A DNA stretch of 64,000 nt, taken from Streptomyces griseoflavus (lineage in GTDB: Bacteria > Actinomycetota > Actinomycetes > Streptomycetales > Streptomycetaceae). The stretch lies in assembly GCF_014649995.1 (NCBI RefSeq), contig NZ_BMUC01000001.1, positions 186,001-250,000 of the forward strand, given 5' to 3'. The position numbers and the translations under genes are program-made. The notes beneath the pieces were generated by a model. That model was not told the DNA's origin, did no database searches, and saw only the letters and a program-made list of their open reading frames with translations. Positions 26,535 to 34,798 of this stretch are shown here, piece after piece. Positions within the stretch are counted from its first letter, which is position 1; every line of letters starts with the position of its first letter.

Positions 26535-28151
26535 TCACATCCGGAAGACGCCGAACTGGGGGTCACCCAGGGGCGCGTTGGCGCACGCGGTCAGGGCCAG
26601 GCCCAGCACCTGCCGGGTGTCCATCGGGTCGATCACGCCGTCGTCCCAGAGGCGGGCCGTCGCGTAGTAGGCGTTCCCCTGACGCTCGTACTGAGCGCGG
26701 ATCGGGGCCTTGAAGGCGTCCTCGTCCTCGGCCGGCCACTGCTCGCCGCGCCCCTCGATCTGGTCCCGCTTGACGGTGGCGAGGACGGAGGCCGCCTGCT
26801 CACCGCCCATCACGGAGATCTTCGCGTTGGGCCACATCCACAGGAAGCGCGGCGAGTACGCCCGCCCGCACATCGAGTAGTTGCCCGCCCCGTAGGACCC
26901 GCCGACCACCACCGTCAGCTTCGGCACGCGGGTGCAGGCGACGGCGGTGACCATCTTGGCGCCGTGCTTGGCGATGCCGCCCGCCTCGTAGTCCCGGCCG
27001 ACCATGAAGCCCGAGATGTTCTGCAGGAACAGCAGCGGGATGCCGCGCTGGTCGCACAGCTCGATGAAGTGGGCGCCCTTCTGGGCGGACTCGGAGAACA
27101 GGATGCCGTTGTTGGCGACGATCCCCACCGGGTGGCCGTGGATCCGCGCGAAGCCGGTGACCAGCGTCTGCCCGAACTCCGACTTGAACTCGGCGAAGCG
27201 CGAGCCGTCGGTGATCCGCGCGATGATCTCCCGCACGTCGTAGGGGGTGCGGGAGTCGACCGGCACCGCCCCGTACAGCCCCGCCGGGTCCACCTTGGGC
27301 TCGACGGCCTGCTCCACGCTCCAGGGGAGGGAGCCCCGGGCGGGGAGCGTGGAGACGATGGTGCGCACGATCCTGAGCGCGTGCGCGTCGTCCTCCGCGA
27401 GGTGGTCGGTCACGCCGGACACCCGTGAGTGGACCTCGCCGCCGCCCAGCTCCTCCGCCGTGACCACCTCACCGGTGGCCGCCTTCACCAGCGGCGGGCC
27501 GCCGAGGAAGATCGTGCCCTGGTTCCGGACGATCACCGCCTCGTCGCTCATCGCCGGGACGTACGCCCCGCCCGCCGTGCAGGAGCCGAGCACCGCCGCG
27601 ATCTGCGGGATGCCGGCGCCGGACATCCGGGCCTGGTTGTAGAAGATCCGCCCGAAGTGGTCCCGGTCCGGGAACACCTCGTCCTGCATCGGCAGGAACG
27701 CGCCGCCGGAGTCCACCAGGTAGACGCAGGGCAGCCGGTTGTCCAGGGCGACCTCCTGCGCGCGCAGGTGCTTCTTCACCGTCATCGGGTAGTAGGTGCC
27801 GCCCTTGACGGTGGCGTCGTTGGCCACGACCACGCACTCCCGGCCGCTGACCCGGCCGATCCCGGCGATCACCCCGGCCGCCGGGGCCTGCCCCTCGTAC
27901 ATCCCGTCGGCCGCCAGCGGGGCCAGCTCCAGGAAGGGCGAGCCGGGGTCGAGGAGCGTGTCCACGCGGTCCCGCGGGAGCAGTTTCCCGCGCGCCGTGT
28001 GCCGTGCCCGCGCCCGCTCGCCACCGCCGAGCGCCGCCGCGGCCAGCTTGCCGCGCAGCTCCCCGACGAGGGCGCGGTGCGCCTCCTCGTTGGCCCGAAA
28101 GGCCTCCGACGCGGGATCGGCCGCGCTGTGAAGCTCCGGTGCCTCATGCAT
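26535..28151 (-). CDS. accD1: Carboxyltransferase beta subunit of methylcrotonyl-CoA carboxylase
   Basis: 538-aa crotonase-fold carboxyltransferase. It binds the acyl-CoA in its N half ([29 protein letters not shown]) and biotin in its C half ([37 protein letters not shown]). The MQDEVFPD signature is typical of MccB rather than propionyl-CoA carboxylase. First gene of the leucine operon, divergent from a TetR-type regulator with two operator-like palindromes between. ATG at 28151 with GAGGGG upstream. Confidence 0.94.
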   Translation of the reverse strand: MHEAPELHSAADPASEAFRANEEAHRALVGELRGKLAAAALGGGERARARHTARGKLLPRDRVDTLLDPGSPFLELAPLAADGMYEGQAPAAGVIAGIGRVSGRECVVVANDATVKGGTYYPMTVKKHLRAQEVALDNRLPCVYLVDSGGAFLPMQDEVFPDRDHFGRIFYNQARMSGAGIPQIAAVLGSCTAGGAYVPAMSDEAVIVRNQGTIFLGGPPLVKAATGEVVTAEELGGGEVHSRVSGVTDHLAEDDAHALRIVRTIVSTLPARGSLPWSVEQAVEPKVDPAGLYGAVPVDSRTPYDVREIIARITDGSRFAEFKSEFGQTLVTGFARIHGHPVGIVANNGILFSESAQKGAHFIELCDQRGIPLLFLQNISGFMVGRDYEAGGIAKHGAKMVTAVACTRVPKLTVVVGGSYGAGNYSMCGRAYSPRFLWMWPNAKISVMGGEQAASVLATVKRDQIEGRGEQWPAEDEDAFKAPIRAQYERQGNAYYATARLWDDGVIDPMDTRQVLGLALTACANAPLGDPQFGVFRM

Positions 28152-28171
28152 CCTGCGGGTCCCCTCACCTT

Positions 28172-28187
28172 GTTAATGAGCGTTAAC
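28172..28187. promoter_or_regulatory. Operator-like palindrome 1, accD1-tetR intergenic region
   Basis: GTTAATGAGCGTTAAC, an imperfect 16-bp palindrome sharing the pattern GTTAAYGANCGNTAAC with a second copy 29 bp away. Probably bound by the TetR-family regulator encoded at 28239. Confidence 0.75.
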
Positions 28188-28200
28188 GCACTTCCTCCAG

Positions 28201-28231
28201 GTTAACGACCGCTAACCTCCCTGTCTAGAAT
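28201..28231 (+). promoter_or_regulatory. Operator palindrome 2 overlapping the tetR promoter
   Basis: GTTAACGACCGCTAAC (28201-28216) covers a -35-like TTAACG (28202-28207). An 18-bp spacer leads to TAGAAT (28226-28231). The ATG of the regulator starts only 8 bp after the -10, and there is no ribosome site, so the transcript is likely leaderless. The layout predicts autorepression and joint control of the accD1 operon. Confidence 0.65.
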
Positions 28232-28238
28232 CGTCTTC

Positions 28239-28847
28239 ATGGCCACCAGAACCGACGCCCCCACCCGCCGCGAGCAGATCCTCAAGGAGGCCGCCCGGCT
28301 CTTCGCCGAGCGCGGCTTCCACGGCGTCGGGGTCGACGAGATAGGCGCCGCGGTCGGCATCAGCGGGCCCGGGCTCTACCGGCACTTCGCGGGCAAGGAC
28401 GCGATGCTCGCGGAGCTGCTGGTGGGGATCAGCGGCCAGCTGCTGACCGGCGCGAAGCGGCGCCTGGCGGAGGCCGGGGAGGTGCCGGCGCCCGAGGCGG
28501 TCCTCGACTCGCTGATCGAGGGGCACATCGACTTCGCGCTCGACGACCGTCCCCTGATCACCCTGCACGACCGTGAGCTGGACCGCCTCCGGGACAGCGA
28601 CCGCAAGCTGGTCCGCCAGTTGCAGCGGCAGTACGTGGAGCTGTGGGTGGAGGTGGTCCGCGCGCTCTACCCGGGGCTGGCCGAGCCTACCGCCCGCTCG
28701 GCCGTGCACTCGGTGTTCGGCCTGCTCAACTCCACCCCGCACCTGGCCCGCCCGGGCGCGCTGCCCGGCCGGGCGACGACGGCCGGGCTGCTGCACCGGA
28801 TGGCGCGCGGCGCGTTCGCGGCGGCGGGGGCGACGTCCGCGGGGTGA
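28239..28847 (+). CDS. TetR-family regulator of the leucine/acyl-CoA operon
   Basis: 202 aa. An N-terminal TetR helix-turn-helix (LFAERGFHGVGVDEIGAAVG, then GPGLYRHFAGKDAML) is followed by a helical ligand-binding domain. Divergent from accD1 with tandem palindromes between, so the likely targets are the accD1-accA1-lyase-acdH operon and itself. The ligand is probably an acyl-CoA of the pathway (inference). ATG at 28239 without Shine-Dalgarno sequence. Confidence 0.9.
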   Translation: MATRTDAPTRREQILKEAARLFAERGFHGVGVDEIGAAVGISGPGLYRHFAGKDAMLAELLVGISGQLLTGAKRRLAEAGEVPAPEAVLDSLIEGHIDFALDDRPLITLHDRELDRLRDSDRKLVRQLQRQYVELWVEVVRALYPGLAEPTARSAVHSVFGLLNSTPHLARPGALPGRATTAGLLHRMARGAFAAAGATSAG

Positions 28848-28920
28848 CGAGCGTGACGAGCGTTACGGGGGTCCCGGGGGGTCGCGCTCTGGACGCCTGT
28901 GGATACTCGCCGGTATCTTT

Positions 28921-28940
28921 GTCTGAGCAAGCGCTTAGAC
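28921..28940. promoter_or_regulatory. 20-bp operator-like inverted repeat upstream of second acyl-CoA dehydrogenase
   Basis: GTCTGAGCAAGCGCTTAGAC: 8-bp arms with one mismatch around AAGC, 28 bp before the GTG start. The core AGCAAGCGCTTAG resembles TetR-type operators seen in front of actinobacterial fatty-acid genes. It differs from the palindromes at 28172 and 28201, so a second regulator is implied. Confidence 0.65.
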
Positions 28941-28968
28941 ATGCCTAGGGTACGCGGAGGTGGCGGCG

Positions 28969-30126
28969 GTGCGCCGTACGGTTTTCAACGAGGATCACGA
29001 GGCGTTCCGGGAGACCATCCGGGCCTTCATCGAGGCCGAGGTCGTGCCCGTCTACGACGAGTGGTTCGCGGCGGGCCAGGCGCCCCGCGACTTCTACTAC
29101 AAGCTCGGTGAGCTGGGCATCTTCGGCATCAGCGTGCCGGAGGAGTTCGGCGGCGCGGGCATGGACACCCACAAGTTCGAGGCGGTCCTCTACGAGGAGA
29201 CCGCCCGCGCGGGCGTCCAGTTCGGCGGCTCCGGCGTGCACGTGCTGCTCGCCCTGCCGTACATCAAGATGCTCGCCACCGACGAGCAGAAGAAGCGTTT
29301 CCTGCCGAAGTTCGTCTCCGGCGAGGAGATGTGGGCCATCGCGATGACCGAGCCGGGCACCGGCTCCGACCTCGCGGGCATGAAGACCACCGCCAAGCTC
29401 AGCGAGGACGGCACGCACTACGTCCTCAACGGCGCCAAGACCTTCATCACCGGCGGTGTCCACGCCGACAAGGTGATCGTCTGCGCCCGTACCGCCGCCC
29501 CGACGGCCGAGGACCGCCGCCACGGCATCTCCCTGTTCGCCGTGGACACCAAGTCCGAGGGCTACTCCGTCGGCCGCAAGCTCGACAAGCTCGGCCTGAA
29601 GACCTCCGACACCGCCGAGCTGGCCTTCGTCGACGTCAAGGTGCCCGTCGAGGACCTCCTCGGCGAGGAGAACAAGGGCTTCTACTACCTCGGCCACAAC
29701 CTGGCCTCCGAGCGCTGGGGCATCGCCTTCGGCGCCTACGCCCAGGCCAAGGCCGCCGTCCGCTTCGCCAAGCAGTACGTGCAGGAGCGCACCGTCTTCG
29801 GCAAGCCGGTCGCCCACTTCCAGAACACCAAGTTCGAGCTGGCCGCCTGCCAGGCCGAGGTGGACGCCGCCGAGGCCGTCGCCGACCGCGCCACCGAGGC
29901 CCTGGACGCCGGCGAGCTCACCCCCGCCGAGGCCGCCTCCGCGAAGCTGTTCTGCACCGAGGTCGCCCACCGCGTCATCGACCGCTGCCTCCAGCTCCAC
30001 GGCGGCTACGGCTACATGAACGAGTACCCGATCGCCCGCCTGTACGCGGACAACCGCGTCAACCGCATCTACGGCGGCACCAGCGAGATCATGAAGTCGA
30101 TCATCGCCAAGGACATGGGCCTGTAA
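28969..30126 (+). CDS. Acyl-CoA dehydrogenase, long-chain type
   Basis: 385-aa FAD-dependent acyl-CoA dehydrogenase. IAMTEPGTGSDLAG and QLHGGYGYMNEYPIARLY are conserved. The C-terminal motif is IYGGTSEIM with Gly where the MCAD-type enzyme has its catalytic Glu. This is the pattern of long-chain/isovaleryl-type enzymes that place the Glu elsewhere. The GTG at 28969 lies 8 nt after GGAGG; a GTG at 28960 is too close to it. Preceded by a TetR-type palindrome and followed by a thioesterase gene, so probably part of fatty acyl-CoA turnover. Confidence 0.93.
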   Translation: MRRTVFNEDHEAFRETIRAFIEAEVVPVYDEWFAAGQAPRDFYYKLGELGIFGISVPEEFGGAGMDTHKFEAVLYEETARAGVQFGGSGVHVLLALPYIKMLATDEQKKRFLPKFVSGEEMWAIAMTEPGTGSDLAGMKTTAKLSEDGTHYVLNGAKTFITGGVHADKVIVCARTAAPTAEDRRHGISLFAVDTKSEGYSVGRKLDKLGLKTSDTAELAFVDVKVPVEDLLGEENKGFYYLGHNLASERWGIAFGAYAQAKAAVRFAKQYVQERTVFGKPVAHFQNTKFELAACQAEVDAAEAVADRATEALDAGELTPAEAASAKLFCTEVAHRVIDRCLQLHGGYGYMNEYPIARLYADNRVNRIYGGTSEIMKSIIAKDMGL

Positions 30127-30161
30127 GGTCCCGGAAATCCCTGCCGTATACAACTGATTCC

Positions 30162-31037
30162 ATGAGTCAGGCACTCCAGGACCTCCTCGATCTGCTCGAC
30201 CTCGAGCAGATCGAGGAGAACATCTTCCGCGGCCGGTCCCGCGCCTCCGCCGTCCCCCGCGTCTTCGGCGGGCAGGTGGCGGCGCAGGCACTGGTCGCCG
30301 CGGGGCGGACCGTCCCCGCGGACCGGCCCGCCCACTCGCTGCACGCGTACTTCCTGCGCATCGGCGACCCGGGCGCGCCGATCGTCTACACCGTCGACCG
30401 GATCCGGGACGGCCGCTCCTTCACCACGCGGCGCGTGGTGGCGGTCCAGCACGGCAAGCCGATCTTCCACCTCTCCGCGTCCTTCCAGGAGCACGAGGAG
30501 GGCCTGGACCACCAGGCGCCGATGCCGCCCGCACCGGACCCGGACGGACTGCCCACCTCCGAGGAGCGGCTGCGCGGCTACCCGCACCTCGCCCCCGAGA
30601 TCGTGCACCGCTACCTCGGGGCCCGCTCGGCGGTCGACCTGCGCTACGTCGACGACCCGCCCTACGGCCGCTTCGGCGAGCCGCGCGAACCGCACTCCCA
30701 GGTCTGGTTCCGCACCAACGGCAAGCTCGACAGCGACGACCCCCTGCTGCACGTCGTCCTCGCCACGTACGTCTCCGACATGACGCTGCTGGACTCCATC
30801 CTGCTCGCCCACGGGCGCGGCGGCTGGGCCGTCGGCGACGTCGTCGGCGCGTCCCTGGACCACGCGATGTGGTTCCACCGCCCGTTCCGCGCCGACGAGT
30901 GGCTGCTGTACGACCAGCAGTCCCCCTCGGCCCACGGCGGCCGGGGCCTGGGCCAGGGCCGCATCCACACCCAGGACGGCCGGCTCGCTGTCTCGGTCAT
31001 CCAGGAGGGCGTGGTCCGCGTCCCGCGCGGGGACTGA
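30162..31037 (+). CDS. tesB: Acyl-CoA thioesterase II (TesB family)
   Basis: 291-aa double hot-dog thioesterase hydrolysing acyl-CoA to free acid and CoA in the cytoplasm. The N-terminal hot-dog has VFGGQVAAQAL. The C-terminal one has ASLDHAMWFHRPFRADEWLL (Asp), QQSPSA (Ser/Thr) and GLGQGRI (Gln), matching the Asp-Thr/Ser-Gln triad of TesB. ATG at 30162, 35 bp after the dehydrogenase. There is no clear ribosome site and a TATACA sits about 10 bp upstream, so a leaderless transcript is possible. Confidence 0.93.
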   Translation: MSQALQDLLDLLDLEQIEENIFRGRSRASAVPRVFGGQVAAQALVAAGRTVPADRPAHSLHAYFLRIGDPGAPIVYTVDRIRDGRSFTTRRVVAVQHGKPIFHLSASFQEHEEGLDHQAPMPPAPDPDGLPTSEERLRGYPHLAPEIVHRYLGARSAVDLRYVDDPPYGRFGEPREPHSQVWFRTNGKLDSDDPLLHVVLATYVSDMTLLDSILLAHGRGGWAVGDVVGASLDHAMWFHRPFRADEWLLYDQQSPSAHGGRGLGQGRIHTQDGRLAVSVIQEGVVRVPRGD

Positions 31038-31107
31038 ACGTCTCCCGCACGGCGGGCGCGTCCGGCCGTGCCCCGGCCGGACGGGGCCGGGGCGCGCCCC
31101 GTGTGCC

Positions 31108-31288
31108 CTAGGGCCTGTTGCGAAAGTCCCGTCTGCCTCGCGACGCCCGGCACGCACTCTCGCCGCACCGGGCACAGGCCCAAGTACATCCAGTACGAGG
31201 ACCTGCCCCCGGCACGCCGAGAGCACGCACCGGACGCCGCGAGGCCCGCCCTTCGGGCGGACGACGGGACTTTCGCAACAGGCCCTAG
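31108..31288. mobile_element. MITE-like non-autonomous element with 26-bp terminal inverted repeats
   Basis: Perfect 26-bp inverted repeats (31108-31133 and 31263-31288) begin CTAG and contain GGGCCTGTTGCGAAAGTCCC. Inside, the two halves remain complementary with mismatches to a centre at GTACATCCAGTAC, so the 181-bp unit is nearly one long hairpin. The right half has an extra small hairpin CCGCCCTTCGGGCGG. Ends fit a TA or CTAG target duplication, as for IS5/IS630-type transposons. No transposase is present. It sits between tesB and the phosphatase, and its edge includes the phosphatase stop codon. Confidence 0.8.
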
Positions 31289-32073
31289 CCGATCCCGGCC
31301 TCCGCCAGGAGGAACGCCGTCATCGGGTCGTAGTGGCGGGGGCTGGTGACGTGGTCGTCGAGGGGGACCGTGACCTGGACGGTGCCCTCGGACTCGGCGA
31401 GGAACAGCGCCGGGTCGTTGCAGTCCGCGTAGCCGACGGAGTCGACGCCGTACTGACCCGCGGCGCCCGCCCAGCCGTGGTCGGCGACGACCAGGTCCGG
31501 CAGCGGGCGGCCCCCGCGCTCCAGGGCACCGAGGACGGCCTTCATCGGCTCCCCGGAGTGGGTGTGCCACAGCGTGGCGCCGTGCTCCAGCACCGCCACG
31601 TCCGCGAACTGCATCACATAGCCCTCGTCCGTGGTCAGCCCGTCCGGGATGACCACGATCTCGCAGCCGGCCGCCCGCAGCGCCGCGGCCGTCGCCCGGT
31701 GCACGTCGAGCAGCCCGCCCGGGTGACCGGTGGCGAACAGCACCCGCTGCCGCCCCTCCGCCGCCTTGCGCAGCCGCCCCGCCATGCGTTCCAGGCCGGA
31801 GACGGTCAGCTCCGCGTCGATGGTGTCCTGCCCGTACCGGTACTCCGGGTCGTCGTTGACGCCGACGCGCTCCGCCATCACCGCGAGCACGTCCTGCTCG
31901 TCGGTCCAGCGGTCGCCGAGCTCCAGGCCGAGCCAGTAGTGGCGGTCGCCGTTCGCCAGCCTCCGGTAGTGGGAGAGGTTGTTCTCGCGCGGGGTGGCGA
32001 CATCGCCCGCGATGCGGGTGGCGACCAGGTGTTCGAGGAGTTCGGCGCGGCTGGGTGTCCCGGGTATCGGCAT
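31285..32073 (-). CDS. Phosphatase (Pur7-like family)
   Basis: 262 aa, cytoplasmic, resembling the actinobacterial family annotated simply as phosphatase, which includes the nucleotide phosphatase of puromycin biosynthesis. Features seen: [19 protein letters not shown] near residue 30, [14 protein letters not shown] (His/Gly-rich, near residue 115), [15 protein letters not shown] and [14 protein letters not shown]. The catalytic mechanism is not evident to me. ATG at 32073. The TAG stop lies in the MITE-like element's terminal CTAG. Substrate unknown. Confidence 0.75.
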   Translation of the reverse strand: MPIPGTPSRAELLEHLVATRIAGDVATPRENNLSHYRRLANGDRHYWLGLELGDRWTDEQDVLAVMAERVGVNDDPEYRYGQDTIDAELTVSGLERMAGRLRKAAEGRQRVLFATGHPGGLLDVHRATAAALRAAGCEIVVIPDGLTTDEGYVMQFADVAVLEHGATLWHTHSGEPMKAVLGALERGGRPLPDLVVADHGWAGAAGQYGVDSVGYADCNDPALFLAESEGTVQVTVPLDDHVTSPRHYDPMTAFLLAEAGIG

Positions 32074-32182
32074 GCCCCCATTGTGGAGCAGCGCCCGGTG
32101 GGCGTCCCTGGCGTATCGCCCGCTGGGACGTGCGTCACCTACTCAGAGGACTGGGTACGGATACTCAGTTCCCGGCCCCGCC

Positions 32183-33676
32183 TCAGCTGCGGCGCAGCGC
32201 GAACCACAGCTCCATCCGCACGTCCGGATCGTCCAGGTCGGCCTCCAGCAGCGCCGCGCACCGCGCGACGCGCTGCCGCACGGTGTTGCGGTGCACGGAC
32301 AGCGCCACCGCCGTACGGTCCCAGCTGCCGTGCAGCGACAGCCAGGTGCGCAGGGTGTCGGTGAGGGCCGGGGAGCCCGCTATGGGCGCGAGCAGCGCCC
32401 GGGCGTGGGCGTCCGCGTCACCCGGCGGGACGAGGTCGGAGAGGGCGGGACGGTCGCCGTGCCGGACCAGCGGGGCGCGGGTGGCGCGGGCCCGGGCGAG
32501 GGCGCGGGCGGCCTGGGTGTCGGCGGCGGGCCAGTCGGGCGGGGCGGCCGCCGCGCTGACGCCGAGGGTCCAGCCGGGGCGCGCGTCCACCGGACGGTCG
32601 GCCGGCACCAGCACGCGTACGGTCCCGCCCACCGGGTCCACCAGCGTGGAGCCGAGTGCCGCGCCCAGGGCGGAGACGGCGAGGGCGTCCGCGGCCGGGG
32701 GGCCGTCCGGCCGTGCGTGCACCACGCGCCACCGGTCCGCGCCCAGCAGGGGCGCCACGTCCTCGGGCGCCGCGCCCAGCAGCAGGCGCACCAGGGCGGC
32801 GGAGCGGAGCGGGTCGGCGGCGGTGTGCCGGGTGGTGGTGAGGAGGGTCAGGAGGACGGCGGCGACGGAGGCGATGGTGTGGTCGCCGGGGGACCGGCGC
32901 GGCGCGGCCACGCCCAGGACGAGGCCGGGTCCGGGGCCGAGGGCGTAGGCGGCGAGGTGGGTACCGGTGACGGTGTCGCCGGCGGAGACGGGGGCGGGAC
33001 GGGCGTCCGGGGCCGGCGCGGCGTCACCGGAGGGACGCACCACCCGGGTCAGGTCGGTCAGGGCCTCCCTGGCCTCGAAGGGCGGAGCCTTCCCCGAGGC
33101 GGCGAGCTCGGTGGTGTCCGGGCCGAAGAGGACGGCCCAGCCGCCGATCCGCTGGGCCAGCTGGTCGAGCACCGGGCGCACCGGGTCGGGGCGGGCCGCC
33201 GCCGTGGCGAGGCTCTGCTGCGCCTCCGTGACCCGGCGCAGCTCCGCCGTGCGGGCCTGCGCCATCAGCTGCCAGACCGCCCGCGCCACCCCCGAGAACG
33301 TGGTCCGGGGCGGCACCTCCAGCAGGGGCAGCCCGTGCATGTCGCAGGCCTCGGCCAGCGCCGCCGGCACGCTCTCGTGGACCGGCGCCAGCCCGAAACC
33401 GAGTGCGGCGCCGCCCGCCGCCACGATCCGGGAGACGTAGGCGTCGAAGTACCCGGCGCCCGCCCCCTGGGGGATGTGCACGCCCGCCGACAGCAGCAGC
33501 TCCCCGCCCAGCAGGTACGGGTACGGGTCCGCCATCTCCGACGCCTGCGCCCAGTGCACGACGATCCCGGGGTCGTCCGGTCCGGCGACCCGGCGCAGGC
33601 CGAGGTCCTCACGGGCCAGCAGGGCGTCCAGGCGCACCGGCGGCGTGGGCGGAACCACGGGGTCCGATGTCGGCAT
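32183..33676 (-). CDS. PucR-family transcriptional regulator
   Basis: 497 aa. An N-terminal PucR purine-catabolism-type domain (about residues 15-130) and a variable middle are followed by a C-terminal helix-turn-helix ([20 protein letters not shown], then TVRQRVARC near residue 465). ATG at 33676 with AGGAAG upstream. Divergent from the ureohydrolase-ThDP enzyme pair, so it probably controls that operon in response to a nitrogen compound (inference). Such regulators often activate purine or amine catabolism. Confidence 0.88.
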   Translation of the reverse strand: MPTSDPVVPPTPPVRLDALLAREDLGLRRVAGPDDPGIVVHWAQASEMADPYPYLLGGELLLSAGVHIPQGAGAGYFDAYVSRIVAAGGAALGFGLAPVHESVPAALAEACDMHGLPLLEVPPRTTFSGVARAVWQLMAQARTAELRRVTEAQQSLATAAARPDPVRPVLDQLAQRIGGWAVLFGPDTTELAASGKAPPFEAREALTDLTRVVRPSGDAAPAPDARPAPVSAGDTVTGTHLAAYALGPGPGLVLGVAAPRRSPGDHTIASVAAVLLTLLTTTRHTAADPLRSAALVRLLLGAAPEDVAPLLGADRWRVVHARPDGPPAADALAVSALGAALGSTLVDPVGGTVRVLVPADRPVDARPGWTLGVSAAAAPPDWPAADTQAARALARARATRAPLVRHGDRPALSDLVPPGDADAHARALLAPIAGSPALTDTLRTWLSLHGSWDRTAVALSVHRNTVRQRVARCAALLEADLDDPDVRMELWFALRRS

Positions 33677-33829
33677 GCTGGACACTTCCTCCACTCCTCG
33701 CGACGGGAATGGATGAAACGTACACTTCGCAGATGCTTTCCGCCCTCTTATGGTCGGAGGGACCAGCGGCCCGCGAGCACGGGCGGACGCATGTGCACGG
33801 CGAAGACCAGGAAAGCAGGAATGGACCCC

Positions 33830-34798
33830 ATGAGCAGCAGCGAGACGCCCCGCGGCCCCGTCGACTCCTCCCGCGTCCCGCGGTACGCCGGGCCCGCGAC
33901 CTTCGCCCGGCTGCCCCGCCTCGACGAGGTCGGCCGCGCGGACGTCGCCGTCATCGGCGTGCCCTTCGACTCGGGCGTCTCCTACCGCCCCGGCGCACGC
34001 TTCGGCGGCAACGCCATCCGCGAGGCGTCCCGGCTGCTGCGCCCCTACAACCCCGCGCAGGACGCCTCCCCCTTCGCCCTCGCCCAGGTCGCGGACGGCG
34101 GCGACATCGCCGTGAACCCGTTCGACATCAACGAGGCCGTGGAGACCGTCGAGGCCGCCGCGGACGACCTGCTCGGCACCGGCGCCCGCCTGATGACCCT
34201 CGGCGGCGACCACACCATCGCCCTGCCGCTGCTGCGCTCCGTCGCCAAGAAGCACGGCCCGGTCGCCCTGCTCCACTTCGACGCCCACCTCGACACCTGG
34301 GACACCTACTTCGGTGCCGAGTACACCCACGGCACCCCGTTCCGGCGGGCCGTGGAGGAGGGCATCCTCGACACCTCCGCCCTCTCCCACGTCGGTACGC
34401 GCGGCCCGCTGTACGGCAAGCAGGACCTCACCGACGACGAGAAGATGGGCTTCGGCATCGTCACCTCCGCCGACGTCTACCGCCGGGGCGCCGACGAGGT
34501 CGCCGACCAGCTCCGCCAGCGCATCGGCGACCGCCCGCTGTACATCTCCATCGACATCGACTGCCTGGACCCGGCCCACGCCCCCGGCACCGGCACCCCC
34601 GAGGCCGGCGGCATGACCTCCCGCGAGCTGCTGGAGATCCTGCGCGGACTGGCCTCCTGCAACCTGGTCTCGGCGGACGTCGTCGAGGTGGCGCCCGCGT
34701 ACGATCACGCGGAGATCACCTCGGTCGCCGCGTCGCACACCGCCTACGAGCTGACCACGATCATGTCCCGCCGGATTGCAGAGGCCCGCGCGAAGTGA
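33830..34798 (+). CDS. Agmatinase/guanidino ureohydrolase (SpeB-like)
   Basis: 322-aa arginase-superfamily enzyme with all binuclear manganese ligands: [21 protein letters not shown] and [16 protein letters not shown]. It hydrolyses a guanidino compound (agmatine or guanidinobutyrate are the usual substrates) to urea and an amine. ATG at 33830 has AGGA 9 nt upstream; an ATG at 33821 sits too close to it. The stop overlaps the start of the ThDP enzyme by 4 nt, and the PucR regulator is divergent. The exact substrate cannot be read from sequence. Confidence 0.9.
   Translation: MSSSETPRGPVDSSRVPRYAGPATFARLPRLDEVGRADVAVIGVPFDSGVSYRPGARFGGNAIREASRLLRPYNPAQDASPFALAQVADGGDIAVNPFDINEAVETVEAAADDLLGTGARLMTLGGDHTIALPLLRSVAKKHGPVALLHFDAHLDTWDTYFGAEYTHGTPFRRAVEEGILDTSALSHVGTRGPLYGKQDLTDDEKMGFGIVTSADVYRRGADEVADQLRQRIGDRPLYISIDIDCLDPAHAPGTGTPEAGGMTSRELLEILRGLASCNLVSADVVEVAPAYDHAEITSVAASHTAYELTTIMSRRIAEARAK

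Noticed and set aside
32183-34738. PucR regulator with an 850-residue frame
   Set aside because: Residues before MPTSDPVV are antisense to the ureohydrolase; ATG 33676 has a ribosome site and gives normal family length.
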